The position numbers and the translations under genes were made by a program. A stretch of 64,000 nucleotides of DNA from assembly GCF_023278565.1 (NCBI RefSeq), contig NC_064678.1, forward strand, positions 4,402,001-4,466,000, given 5' to 3'. This document shows positions 45,786-57,061 of this stretch, in pieces. The first letter of the stretch is position 1. Each line of letters opens with the position of its first letter. The notes under the pieces are model-generated. The model worked only from the letters and a program-made list of their open reading frames with translations, was not told the origin of the DNA and ran no database searches. The DNA comes from Colletotrichum lupini (Eukaryota > Ascomycota > Sordariomycetes > Glomerellales > Glomerellaceae).

Positions 45786-47513
45786 TCAGACTTCGCCCCA
45801 GCTGCCCATCGGGCCCACCGAAGCGATGACTGATCCCGTTCCGATAGAACCTCCGATATCCCAATAGTGCCGTGATGAAACGCTGCTCCGTCTCGCCGAT
45901 CGTCGCGTACTTTGACTCGCACAGCTGGAGGCGTGTCTTATAGCGGCGGGGCTAGATGGTGTCGTCGCCTTGAAAGTCCTCCGCTCTACCTGTCGGGCCC
46001 GGGAGACGAGCGGGTGATGCTGGCGCACCCGCGCGGCCTTAGCTGCTGTATCTGGCGTGCTTGAAGTGGCAAGATGGGAAGTACCGGTTGTGAAAGTAGA
46101 TGAAGGCGTCGACCGCGAGCTGAAGCGGGATCGCAAGTACCTGAAGACGAGGTTGGCGTCCAAGTCTTGCTCCCATTCCTCTTGGGTAAAGGTAGCAGGC
46201 AATGGGGTTGACTCATCCCTAGTCAAAGTGACGGGAGGATCCAACTGGGGCCGGGTAGCGGGGATATTGATGGGGCGCGCGTGTTGAACCATTGTTGGCT
46301 GGAATTCAGGCATCTTGGTCGATGCTTCTCGTGCTACGGGAGCCATTGCCGTATCAGCGCTCGACTCTGGTATAGCTGGCAGGCCTGCGTAAGGAATAGG
46401 CATTTGCTGCATGCGAGTGTAAGTTGAGAAGGCACCAGGATGATTATGCGGCGAAAGCTGATTGACCATCAGGCCAAGCTCTTTTGCGACACGATCCAAC
46501 GCCCGCAGCTGCCAAGATGAGTCATTGGACTGTTGAGTGGGTGTGTTGGATAAATCTGCGCCTGTCTTGGGAGTTGTTGACAAGTCATCGTCTGACGGCA
46601 GTTGTTCTCCGAGCAAGATTGAGAGTAACCTCTCGTCGATGCCCAGGTCGTTGAGAACCTTGTGGGTAATCCTGGCGAGCAGGCCCCGCTCATTGTCCTG
46701 GGTGTCAGTCGACTCGTAGTGCCAGTCCATGCTGTCAGCATCGTCTTCATTTCCGATGACACTCAAGCTTGCAACATCCTCGGCCTTCTTCTCTTCTGTC
46801 GTCACCGTTGGCCTGACTGAGACCATTGACTGCCGCCGCCGTCTAGTCTCCCTACTAATTTCCTCTAATAAGATGCGACTCTGCTCCAGTCGCCAAGCTT
46901 CGATTCTCTGCATCTTGTGTGTCTCTTGCTCCTCCTCTATTTCCATCTCAAGCTGGGCTAGCTCAAGACTCTCGCGGCGCCTTCGCACATGTCTGGGGTT
47001 GAATCTCTCAAATGCATAGAGCTGCTCCTGGACCTCGGGGTTGTCTAGCCTGAACGAGCCTAGGCCATCATGTGTGGGGAGTACGGGGACACTTTGCGCC
47101 CCAGCAGCACCAGCAGAATGTGTGTAAAGGCTTGGGATCGTCCTGAATTCGGGGAGATGGCTGTCGAGGCTGTCGAGCTCAGCATCGTCCTCGACTGATT
47201 CTTCATCGATGGCACTTGAGAGGACACCCGACTGGCGGGACTCTGTGTCACGGGCCGAGTGTAGGAACGTGTTGAGGCTACCTATGTCACTGAGTCTTGA
47301 TCGACCCGGTGTGGGAAGTGACTCTTCCTCTTCGCTGAGGTAGGAAGAAGCTGTCGTCGTGTCATCGGCCGGTTCGAAGAGTACCCACGAGTGGGAGGCA
47401 TCGGTAGTAGCAGGGTCTTGAACGTGGAGTTGAGGAATGTCGCGATCCTCCTCTTGCACAGGGCGGGCAGCACGCTGCTGCGAAGGCCGCCGGGTAGGTT
47501 GATGGAAAGCCAT
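45786..47513 (-). CDS. Uncharacterised fungal protein with charged coiled coil and distinctive C-terminus
   Basis: A single exon codes 575 aa from the ATG at 47513; no family is recognised. Visible parts are: a motif SWVLFEPADD at 42-51; an acidic Ser-rich stretch at about 55-120; a helical, strongly charged segment at about 158-228 (VQEQLYAFERFNPRHVRRRR and on through many Glu/Arg residues), probably a coiled coil; a short helical element (LLARITHKVLNDLGIDERLL) after residue 270; and a Ser/Thr/Arg-rich tail. It ends in RHYWDIGGSIGTGSVIASVGPMGSWGEV-type sequence whose order contrasts with the disordered region before it. No membrane segment or signal peptide is visible. Same strand as the 967-aa gene, but 3.3 kb away. 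Confidence 0.83.
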   Translation of the reverse strand: MAFHQPTRRPSQQRAARPVQEEDRDIPQLHVQDPATTDASHSWVLFEPADDTTTASSYLSEEEESLPTPGRSRLSDIGSLNTFLHSARDTESRQSGVLSSAIDEESVEDDAELDSLDSHLPEFRTIPSLYTHSAGAAGAQSVPVLPTHDGLGSFRLDNPEVQEQLYAFERFNPRHVRRRRESLELAQLEMEIEEEQETHKMQRIEAWRLEQSRILLEEISRETRRRRQSMVSVRPTVTTEEKKAEDVASLSVIGNEDDADSMDWHYESTDTQDNERGLLARITHKVLNDLGIDERLLSILLGEQLPSDDDLSTTPKTGADLSNTPTQQSNDSSWQLRALDRVAKELGLMVNQLSPHNHPGAFSTYTRMQQMPIPYAGLPAIPESSADTAMAPVAREASTKMPEFQPTMVQHARPINIPATRPQLDPPVTLTRDESTPLPATFTQEEWEQDLDANLVFRYLRSRFSSRSTPSSTFTTGTSHLATSSTPDTAAKAARVRQHHPLVSRARQVERRTFKATTPSSPAAIRHASSCASQSTRRSARRSSVSSRHYWDIGGSIGTGSVIASVGPMGSWGEV

Positions 47514-50500
47514 GGTGTTTGTGATGTTACCAAGTCGTCGATCTGGCACAAACACAAGCCGAAATGGTATGTAAGTAGTTGAGTTGTGTTCGTCCGATAA
47601 AGGATGGGCGAACAATCACGATAAGCCCCCCCAGTCGCGGTGTCGCAGTGACGCCTCAATAACGGCGCCCCGTATTAATAGCGTGTTTAGTTCAAGTGTT
47701 GTATGTTTGTCGTTTGACAACGTCCCAAAGTCGGTGAAGAGAAGGACTTCGAGGTCGAGGTCGATCAGGCATTCATAATAGGAAAGAGGTCAAGAAGTGG
47801 TCGGATACAGGCCACACACAGCATATATGTGGCAGCAGTCTACTGGAACCAACAGCGGACAGGAAGGAAGGAAGAAAGCGGGATGGATGATAAGAAGAGG
47901 ATAAGGGGGGTGTGAGGGGTGGATCTCTCCTGCTGGACCACACAGGATGACGGTGAATGGGTCTGTCACTGATTAAGGCGTCACCGACTAAAAAGGGCGG
48001 GTGCGGGCCAAGTACCTCAGTACACAATACCTACCATTTCGGTCATGTACCTTACACCGCGCGCCGTTACGAGTAACCCCGAAGAAGTGGGCGTACTCGG
48101 CGGGACAGTGGGACAGGCGCGGTATTCTCAGACTACAATCTCAAGCCGGGGAGACACAGAGACATACAGAGAGCCCAAGGTAAAGGCAGATTGGAGGAGC
48201 CACAATTGTACACTACGGCTACCTACTGGAGTCTGGAAGGGGGCCAGGCGGGTGAATGGCGCAGGGTCGGAGTGAAATGGGGGTGGATGATGTGCTCGCG
48301 TGCGGCGGGCAAGGGATCCAAGGACAAAACCACCACATCAACTCCATGGAACCTTTGACTTTGATCCATGACTCTGGGACATTCCGGTTGTCGGTTGAGC
48401 AGATAGGAGAAGAGGAAGAAGAAATAAACGCAAGGTGGGGATTGGAGAGGTATCCAAGTCCCAGGTTCCAACCGCCCAGCAAGCTTTGAGGAGGGGAATA
48501 GGTACAAGCTTTGGACTACTGGTTTTTTGTCCTCCGTCCTGATTTGAGGTGGTTTACTTGAAGGGAAGGTCAGAGATCACCACGACGTCCATCCACCATG
48601 CTTCCCCCAGAGTGTCAGAATGCCTGAGCGCACAAAAAGTGACAGCCGACTCACCCACCTCATACATGGACAGACTTGAGAGCTGGGCTGATTTGACTGA
48701 TGAGGTGCTGATGGCGTTAGGGCCCTCTTAGAGACTGGCTGGCTCGCCGTCTACTGGCTACGTGGAGGGTCTGCCACACCTTTCCCGTATGCAATAGTTC
48801 AGATGCGCCCTGAGCGGCGGACATGATGATTGATGAGACATGGCGGCAACACTCGAATGGAGGGGGGCTATGAACTCTGTTTTGTTTTCTTCCCTGGTAA
48901 ACGCAAGTTAGAGCGCCTCTAGAGCGGATACGGGCACGCCGGGATAGAGAGAGAGGTCAGGTTATGTTGGTGTCATTTCTCGGAGCATGTCGAAATCATA
49001 CCGCCAGCTTCGCACGACGGTTGCAGATACGCCCAGCAGTTGGAGCCAACATCATCCCAAAAACACCTTTCAAACTGGAGACTACGAATTATGGAGCATT
49101 CTCTCCTTGGCCAGTTCTTCCTGTAGAATAGCATCTGTCTCGTACGTAAAGCCACCGAGGGGTTGGTGTCACGTTTGGTGGCTATCTGTTCCCGACCAAC
49201 AAGCAGATCCATGCTTGCCATGATGCCTTCTTTGCTAGTCGCAGAAGTCTAGGAAATCCCATCGAAATGGAAGACAACCGCCCAACAGCTTATCACCGAG
49301 ATCAATGCCCCTCCCAGCTCCGAGTCTACTTTGATATGCTAGGGCCCCATTCAGCATCGGAAATGGCAAGGGAAAGGAGAGAAATTTTGTCCAATGTGTC
49401 ACCCATTCCACTCTGGATGCTCTGAAAACTGACTCTTTTCGCTCATTCTCGGATAGTTGGCGACCTTCATGCCGACTTTCGGAGCAAGCTTGGGGAGATT
49501 TCTCGAACCTCTCACGAGTCGTGACCCCTCAGGAGTCAGAAGGTCCTAAAGGTACTTTTCAGTCCCCTCAACCAAATAACCCGGGAGAGTCTAGAGCCTA
49601 GGAAGACATTTCAAACTTCGCGGACCGGTACCTACCTCCCTTTCCCAACGTCTCTCCAAGGAAGTCTTACACCGAGCACCATCCGAAATCCCGATAACGT
49701 CATTTAGGTCACCTGGGATCTCGGTGGGACCTGATCGCCGCCCACGCTGCACCACCACACCGTCCCTCTCCTGAGTCCTACTACTGAGAGAGTTGAGTCC
49801 GTCGGCTCGACCGCCTGCTTGTTCCAGGTTCTCCGTTGGTCGGTGTCTGCACCCCAATCTCATTCCCACCAACCAGCCTTTCGCCCCCAGATCTGATGTC
49901 GGCCTTTGACTGGCGCGCACCCATCCCCTCGCCCTGCGCTTACACCTGCTGCTGCACCTCTGACAGGGCGCTGCTGTTCAGGCGGTTTGGCGGGCTGTTC
50001 CTGCACTGGCTCCCAATACTACGATACATGACCGCAGTTACGCAAGTAAGATGCTATTCTTGCGTACTTTGTCCATACGATGTATTCAGGACCTGTGTCC
50101 GTAGACTCTCAGCTCACGGTGTCTGATTCAGCCGTTGTGCTTACGATATCACGGTCACTTTCCGGGTCCCCGAGAGAAAAGGGACAAGATTTTTTTCCCT
50201 TCCTCTCGTTTCTTCTGTGCATTTCTCAGCATGAATTACGTACTATTTGCCTCACAAAGGCTCCATCCCATGCAGCATCAAACCTCGCCACTAATTTTTT
50301 GTTCCGTGAAATTAGATGGTGGTTCCCTCTCAGTGACTCCTGTCAATGTTAAGACATCCCAGGCGAAGCTGAGCAGATGATGGTTGGAGGGGTTCGTCCG
50401 CGTGACCCAGCTGAGGCCGTGCCCGCCGCCCTCGTGGTGTCACACTCTGCTGCGGGTGATCCACGGGCTCTAAAGAGTCTGGCACAGCATGTCACTTTAG

Positions 50501-50833
50501 AAACTTACCATTTCAGGTTGACATCATCCTTGGTTCAGCCTCACGTATCTTGGCTCATCTGCAGGTCTCAAAATGATGGATGGTATCTGTTTTTATTTCC
50601 CGCTAGGCTCGATCATCAAGCGTCTTCTAAAGCCCAACTCATGAAGCTAGTACGCAGTTGATAATCCCGTTCCCATTCGTCATGTAGCATAGAGGCATGA
50701 TGTTGTCAAGTGTCAATGATTGAATTCCTATCTAGAGTCTGCCGCGGCATGACTCTCATCATGTTGACATGCAACCACTTTAGACGCCAGCCCGTAGAAA
50801 CCCAAATCACAGAAGAAAGCCGAAACCACTAAC
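47514..50833. other. 3.3 kb gene-free stretch
   Basis: This is the promoter of the 575-aa gene and the 3' flank of RPL10. TACC/GGTACC motifs occur near 48010-48055 and 49627-49637. No supported gene, RNA or mobile element was recognised. Confidence 0.5.
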
Positions 50834-51809
50834 TTAAGCCTCGGAGGCGAAAGCATCGGGGAAGCGCTTCATGTTCTGCTCGAGGGAGCCGTGGTTGGCA
50901 AGGAACTGAACGTAGGCACCATCGACCTTGACGCGGCCAGCAGCCTTCTTCTCGAGGTACTCCTCGCGGCGAAGAGGGGTGAAGCCCCAGTTCTTGGAGA
51001 TAATGATTTTCTGGCGACCAGGGAACTTGTACTGGGAGCGGCGGAGGGCCTCGAGGGCAACAGCCTTGTCTGTTTGGTGTGTTAGTGACATCGTTTTTTC
51101 GTTGGTTTCTATAGGGAGGTATAACGTACTGGAGTCACGAGTACGGATGGACATGATGATCTGGCCAATGTTGACACGGGCGACTGTGCCGTTGGGCTTA
51201 CCCCAGGCACCACGCATACCAGTCTGAAGTCTATCGGCACCGGCGCAAGACAACATCTTGTTGATACGGACGACGTGGAAGGGGTGGGCGCGGACGCGAA
51301 GGTGGAAGGACTCCTTTCCGGCGGTCTTGACGAAGTACTTGTTGGCGCAAATGCGAGCGGCCTCGAGAGCCTCGGAACTCAGCTGCTCGTACTCGTTGGA
51401 GACCATGTGGATGCAGAGAGGGAAGTCATCGACAGTCGCCTTCTTGCGGCCAAGATCGAAGATGCGAATCTTGGGGTCGGGGACACCGCGGTTGAAGCGC
51501 GACTTGGGGTACGGCTGAAGAAATGATCAGTTAGTATGACGACCGATGTCTGTATGTTGCTCCCAAGCCTGCGAGAATCCCCTCCATCCCACTTCATCAA
51601 GTGCGTCATTCCGATCGTCGAAAATCAGAGAAAAGTTGTTGCCGACTTCTCCGTCAATGTGTCGCCTCTTCCCAAGCAGTACTTCGATCCTCCTCTTTCG
51701 ATGCGCGGGATTTCGTGGGATTTCGGAATTCGCGGGAGTCCAGGATTTGACAGGAGTCGCTCACCTTGTTCTTGCAGTACCGGTAGCAACGAGCGGGACG
51801 ACGGGCCAT
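50834..51809 (-). CDS. RPL10: 60S ribosomal protein L10 (uL16)
   Basis: Exons 51809-51765, 51514-51130 and 51069-50834 give 221 aa, the same length as the yeast protein. The first exon codes [15 protein letters not shown], and the first intron is 250 nt. The protein holds family-typical stretches such as [40 protein letters not shown] and SRNWG-like [16 protein letters not shown]10 (uL16) joins the large subunit late, in the cytoplasm with Sqt1 and Nmd3, and shapes the peptidyl-transferase centre. The gene is divergent from RPL30, 397 nt apart, so the two share a promoter region and can be co-regulated. Confidence 0.97.
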
Positions 51810-52206
51810 TTTGACGGTATTGAGATCTCACGGAATCACTCGTTACTGCTATGTGTTGGTTAGTTGGTGGGTTGGAATTAGTCTCCAGAACCTGGGCGTC
51901 ACTCACTTTTGAATAGGTTGCGGCGATTGCGATCAGACAAGGACAATACGATTGATTTCTCAGCAAAGCGGAATGAGCAGGTGGCCATGCTGGGATCCAC
52001 TTTAGGGTTAAGAGCGCGGTGAATGCGCAGTGTTGATTGGATGCGCCTTGCCGAAGTGACTCCCCGGCGTGTGGGGCTTACAAATCGAAAAAATAAACTC
52101 CAAAACTCCGCGATCTTTTTTTCCCTTTGAGAACGACAACAAGCCTCAACGCCCAGCGACCACCAGACCTAACCACCCAGCCAATTCACCCGACAAATCA
52201 TTCGCA
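51810..52206. promoter_or_regulatory. Bidirectional ribosomal-protein promoter RPL10/RPL30
   Basis: This 397-nt region separates the two divergent start codons. At 52001-52010 it contains TTTAGGGTTA, which reads TAACCCTAAA on the other strand. It matches the telobox/Tbf1-type ARCCCTAA element that drives ribosomal protein genes in many ascomycetes outside the Saccharomyces group. Assignment of Tbf1 as the factor is inference. Confidence 0.55.
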
Positions 52207-52751
52207 ATGGCTCCCGTTAAGAAGGCGAAGAAGGACCAGAACTCCATCAACAGGTATGCTGACTTGCATCCAAAACGTCTTGCTCTGGTCATGGTCTAAC
52301 CCTCCCGTAGCAAGCTTGCTCTTGTTGTCAAGTCTGGTCGCATCGTGCTGGGATACAAGGAGACCCTCAAGACCCTCCGCACCGGCAAGGCCAAGCTCGT
52401 CCTCATTGCTGGCAACACTCCTCCTCTCCGCAAGTCTGAGCTCGAGTACTACGCCATGTTGAGCAAGGTCCCCGTTCACCACTTCGGTGGCACCAACGTA
52501 AGTTGTTCTCGCACAGAAGGGAGCTGGCACTGCTTCGCTCCCGACCTTCTCTTGCTACCGATCTCGAAGACCTCCAGTCTCTTGGTCAACCCAGCGAAGA
52601 AGTCTCTCAGGCTTTGGAGGGTGAATAAAGCTAACTTGCTACCCCTCTTCAGATCGAGATGGGAACTGCCGTCGGAAAGCTCTTCCGCTGTGGTACCTTG
52701 GCCATCATCGATGCCGGTGACTCCGACATCCTCAGCGACCAGGTCGCTTAA
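52207..52751 (+). CDS. RPL30: 60S ribosomal protein L30 (eL30)
   Basis: Exons 52207-52253, 52311-52497 and 52653-52751 give 110 aa (105 in yeast). The sequence from [20 protein letters not shown] through [20 protein letters not shown] and [20 protein letters not shown] is that of the L7Ae/L30e fold. L30 sits at the subunit interface and in yeast also binds a kink-turn in its own transcript to block splicing. Whether the two introns here carry such a control is not evident. I looked for C/D box snoRNA signals in the second intron (155 nt) and found none. The divergent partner is RPL10. Confidence 0.97.
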
Positions 52752-55118
52752 GTGGATTGAGTCCGGTCTGGCTGGTAACGGCGTTGGGGAATATGGTCGA
52801 AGGAAAAGAAAAAATGCATCCCGCAATTCGGGATCGCGGCTTGGGATATGCCGCTATGATACCTCGGGATTGTCAAGGACATGACTTTATGAAAGATCAT
52901 AGGCACTTTGAATCAAAAAGGACTCGCCTGTTACTCAGCCACTTTACGATGTCATTCGGTGTTTCTGGATTGCGTGACAACTCAACGAACCTCCTTGCCA
53001 TGCTGGAATCTGACAAGACGAGGTGCATTGTTACATGCCAGCCCCAAAATCAAGATGGCAGCCAAAGGCGAGACAGCAACTGACTATGACTGACACACTG
53101 AATAATCCCTAATTGCTGGCAGGTGAATGTTTATTCCGACATCACACTTCAACCCGGCCTCGGCACAAGGGACTTTTTTATCATAAAGTTGGCTACCCAC
53201 CCCGCCATCCCTGTGCTCGGAAGGTAATCAGCATCTGGTTGTCGAGTCTGTCGAGCCCAATGCTGACCATTTTACCGGCTCATGGTCAGGAAATTAGCTA
53301 GAGATCTGACAGGGCTTCTGGGCCTTGAACCTGAATCTGGAAGGCCGTCAGAAGTTTTGCATTGATGGCAACATGAGAATAATTTCACGGTTCCCACCAC
53401 GGTCAGTTCTGGCCGGTCTCGTGCAGAGTGCCGTCCAATGACTCGATGGGATCCCTGGGTACAGAGACGGGCCGAGCCCACTAACATCGACGGGCTCCGC
53501 CTTCCAGCTGCTCACCACGGGGAGAATAGGGGTGCAGGTTGCGTGAGACCCTTACCCGTTGCATGTGCTTTGCTTGCTAAGACAGCTTGGTGGCTGTCTA
53601 CTACTGACAGGTACCTGACTACCAGTGCTCCTGACAGTCGACCAGCAGACGACAGGAGTACAGGCTAAAGTGAAGCGAACGTGACCAAGAGCTACTCACC
53701 AAGGGCAATGCCTGGCTGTCTGGACAGCGAACGAGGGTGTTTCAGTCGAAAGCCAGAAAGCATTGTGATCCTATTCGTTCATGATGGTTCTTGCGGTCTA
53801 CGTGTTATTGTTATTGAAAACGCGATGGGCTGGTATCACTGGAATCGGTCTATAAACGTGTTTAGTATTCCTCCATTTCATACCGGTCGTCTAGAAGCCA
53901 GCTCCCCGAGTGACCCAAGAACTCGGAAAGAAACCAGACAGCAAAGAAGGTTATCATTCATCCCATCTCAACCAAAGACGAGACGGCGTCTGCAGCACCA
54001 CATTCGCAGCGCTGGCCACTGCCTGGCACTGCCGTCATCGCCCGCCATCTACTCAAGCTTCGAGCACCGGGTGACCAAGAGACGGGACTGAAACGAGAGT
54101 TACCTCGGACGCATCCTAACGAGTGTAGTCTCAGCTCAGCGCAACACAATACGGGACCGAACAAGAGCCTGAAAAGGCAGCGAAAGGATTCATCGAAAAT
54201 AGCACGCCAGAGAAGGTTTCCGTTGCCTGACCTACCACACTAATTTGCGCCGTCAAGAAGGTGTCAAACCACTCGAGCGTTCCACGGTGACCTACCCGCA
54301 AACTATCCCCAGGTACCTACGGATAGGCTTTGCTGGATGACGGTCAGTCTACAGAGGCGCTCGCAGGTAAACTTAGTTAGTGCGTCCACGGCATTCCCGT
54401 CTCTTTTGCAGTCTGCACCTCTGCAGGGTGCTCAAGCAACAAGCAACGCAACCCGGCGAAAACGTTTAGTGGCGCCGGGGTTGGAAGGGTGAAGAGCATT
54501 GTTCCCGTTCCATTCCTCGTTTCCTGGTTGGCCCACGTCTTCCCCTTCCTGCACGGGCTAGCGAATTAGACCCCCTGGAGCAGCCCCGAAATATCGGAAA
54601 TTCACTGCAACCTGTGGACTGGACAACCGACACCGACACCGACACTCGCTGCACTTTCCCCTCGAAAGAAGAGAGGAACCCAACCTAAGTGTCTACTTGG
54701 GAACACAAAGTACTTCCATTGTCTGAGAGGCACTTCCTGCTGGGCTGACACCGTCTGACTTAAGCTTGCAAAGCTGCTGCACACCCTCCCGTTCTGCACC
54801 GCACTCCTATTTGGCTATCATCTGCCTTTCGCATATCTGGGGAGCCCAACGATCGACAACTTTCCCGCTGTTGTGTGTTCCGCGTCACCTGTTCCAAGAA
54901 TAAGCAACTACATACATTTGGTGAGATAGCCTCTTCTCTCTGGAACGGAACATCGTCACTACAGAAATAACTTATCGCACTGCCCTTGACCGCCAACTCT
55001 TTTTTTTTCCTTCTCCCCTTCTCGACGAGTCTCCTCGCTTACCTCCGTTTCCCCAGGTAACCCTCCGCTGCGAATTGCAACAACAATCATCGCCACAACA
55101 AATCCTCACCGCGATACC
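52752..55118. other. 2.4 kb gene-free stretch before the coiled-coil gene
   Basis: This is the 3' flank of RPL30 and the promoter/leader of the next gene. A CACCGA-type hexamer triplet is present at 54627-54645 and a GGTACC motif near 54312. No supported gene or RNA. Confidence 0.5.
54627..54645 (+). repeat. Short tandem repeat (ACCGAC)3
   Basis: Three head-to-tail hexamers lie about 475 nt upstream of the coiled-coil gene. Confidence 0.7.
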
Positions 55119-57061
55119 ATGTCCGCTGCTACAGCAAAGAAACCGCCCGCTGCGGGCGTCGGTCGCGTTTCCTCGACAGATTCTGCATCAACCCCTTCTG
55201 CTTCTCCTGCGAGAACGCCAACGCGATCCTCCACGCCCACGGCTGCATCTGCTGCGCGCAGAGCACCAGCTCGCTCAGGAACTCCCGTTTCCGCTCGTGC
55301 AGCTACAACAAGGCGGGATTCTGTCCTGAGCAACAGCAATGGCAACGGTAGTTCTGAGGCCGAGGAGGCTGCGAGAGCCGAAACCCTTGCGCTATTGGAC
55401 GACCTCAAGGAACGCCTTTCCAAGGCCGAGATCTCCTCTGATCAGTACAGGAAACAGGTCGAAGTGCTGCAGACGAGATTAGACGATGCAATCAAGGAGT
55501 CTTCCAAGCTGGAGGAGAAGGTGCACGAAACTGAAGAGCAGATTGAGTCGCTGAAAAATGAGAAGAGAGATGCCGCCAAGAAGATGCGAGAGATGGAAGC
55601 AATCTACGAGGCCGAGCGAAGCTCCATGACCAAGGAGAAGGAGGAAATGTCCAACAGAGAGGAGGAGATGCAGACCATCATCCAAAGACTGAAGGACAAC
55701 TTGTCGCAGCGGAATGATGAGGAGGGCCGTCCTTCAAGACAATGCAAGTTTGACCCTGTCAAGCCAGAAGGCCCGAAGCTAACAATTCTTCAGCAGCAGC
55801 AACATCTCCCAACGTTGACAACGGCAGTTTCGCCCCTCCTTCGTCACTTAACCGCAGCGATTCACGAAACAACTCGAAGCTTTTGCTCCAGAAGGATAAG
55901 CTGATCGAATCACTGCGGCTCGAACTTGCCGAGGCCCAAATCAAGCTGGTCGAGTCTGAGAACCAGGGTGGCGGCAGACTGCAGGAGGTTGAACGCCTGC
56001 TGATGGAAGCCCGCATGGCCAATGCCCGCCTCATGGAGGATAACGAGAGCTACCAACTGCTTCTCCAGGAGAAGACGCTCAATGGTGATTTCTCTAAGAA
56101 TGATTTCAGCTACATGGGTGTTTCCGCCAACCAGGATGCGCTCAATGCGCTGGAGGGCCGGTCCGGAGGCGCAAGCTTGGCAGATGAGCTGTCCGAGGAT
56201 GCATCAGATGCCGGTGGTAACGACAACGAGCATTCCCGCCGCCTTGAATCGGAGCTCAAGTCCATGAAGGACCAGAATAAGGCATTGACCCTTTACATCA
56301 ACAAGATCATTGAAAGGCTTCTGCAGCACCAAGATTTCGAGCACATCTTGGATACCTCCACCGAGATCAAGCCGGCTGCAAACACCAACAAAGATCTCCC
56401 CGCTCCGCCGAAGGAGGGCGCGTCCGGAGCGTCGCTATTGCAGCGAGCCAAGACCATGGCTGTCGGCCCGAACAAGCCCAAACAAAGGCCCATGTCTTAC
56501 ATGCCATCGGCCCAACCAGCCAACTCGGCACATACGGACCCAGAGACGGCGCCTCGCATTCCTATCGGGAATATGACCCGTTCCTCCAGCACCCGCCGTG
56601 CGCGCCCGATGAGCGAGCAGTTCACTGGTGTTAACCTCGTCAACCAGATGTACCGGGGACCGGATGGACCTATTTCCCCGCCCCTCGGCTCCCCTCGTAC
56701 TCCGCGAACGTCGCAGACCTTCTTCGGTGGCAACCCCAATGCAGCCGCGCGGGCACCCAGCGGTCAGCAAGCACCCACAGCAGGTAACTTCCCGGGCATG
56801 CGCAGCGAGACCTCGAGCACCAGCGGCGACTCCAACGACCTCACTGGTACGCCTCCTTCGCAGTCCCCTCCGCGGTCTCACCACGAGAAGCAGACCACTT
56901 TTGCTGGCAACAAGCCCCGTCCTCTGCGCCTGGTGCAGGAGAACAACGAGGCCAAGCAGGAGAACAATAAGCGATCCAGCTGGATGGGCTGGGCCTCCGG
57001 CTGGGGCAAGAAGGAAGAGGGCGCCGCTGCCCCCGGATCCAACGAAGCCATCCCCGAGTAA
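55119..57061 (+). CDS. Coiled-coil protein of unknown function (M-protein-repeat-like annotation type)
   Basis: Exons 55119-55743 and 55794-57061 give 630 aa. The intron is 50 nt, starts with GC rather than GT (GCAAGT), has a perfect GCTAAC branch point and ends in CAGCAGCAG. Splicing at the first CAG joins RPSRQ to SAATSPNVDN and continues the frame; unspliced, the frame ends at 55904. Residues 1-75 are Ser/Thr/Ala/Arg-rich and disordered. Residues about 80-200 and 260-330 are coiled coil with long Glu/Lys heptads. A third helical part (HSRRLESELKSMKDQNKALT and on) leads to a long Pro/Ser-rich tail. The C-terminus has a Trp/Gly patch (SSWMGWASGWGKKEE) that could be a membrane- or partner-binding anchor. 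Fungal homologues carry vague names; a vesicle-tether or cytoskeletal role is only a guess. Confidence 0.88.

Noticed and set aside
52498..52652. Possible snoRNA in the second RPL30 intron
   Set aside because: No TGATGA/CTGA box pair or H/ACA pattern could be found by eye.
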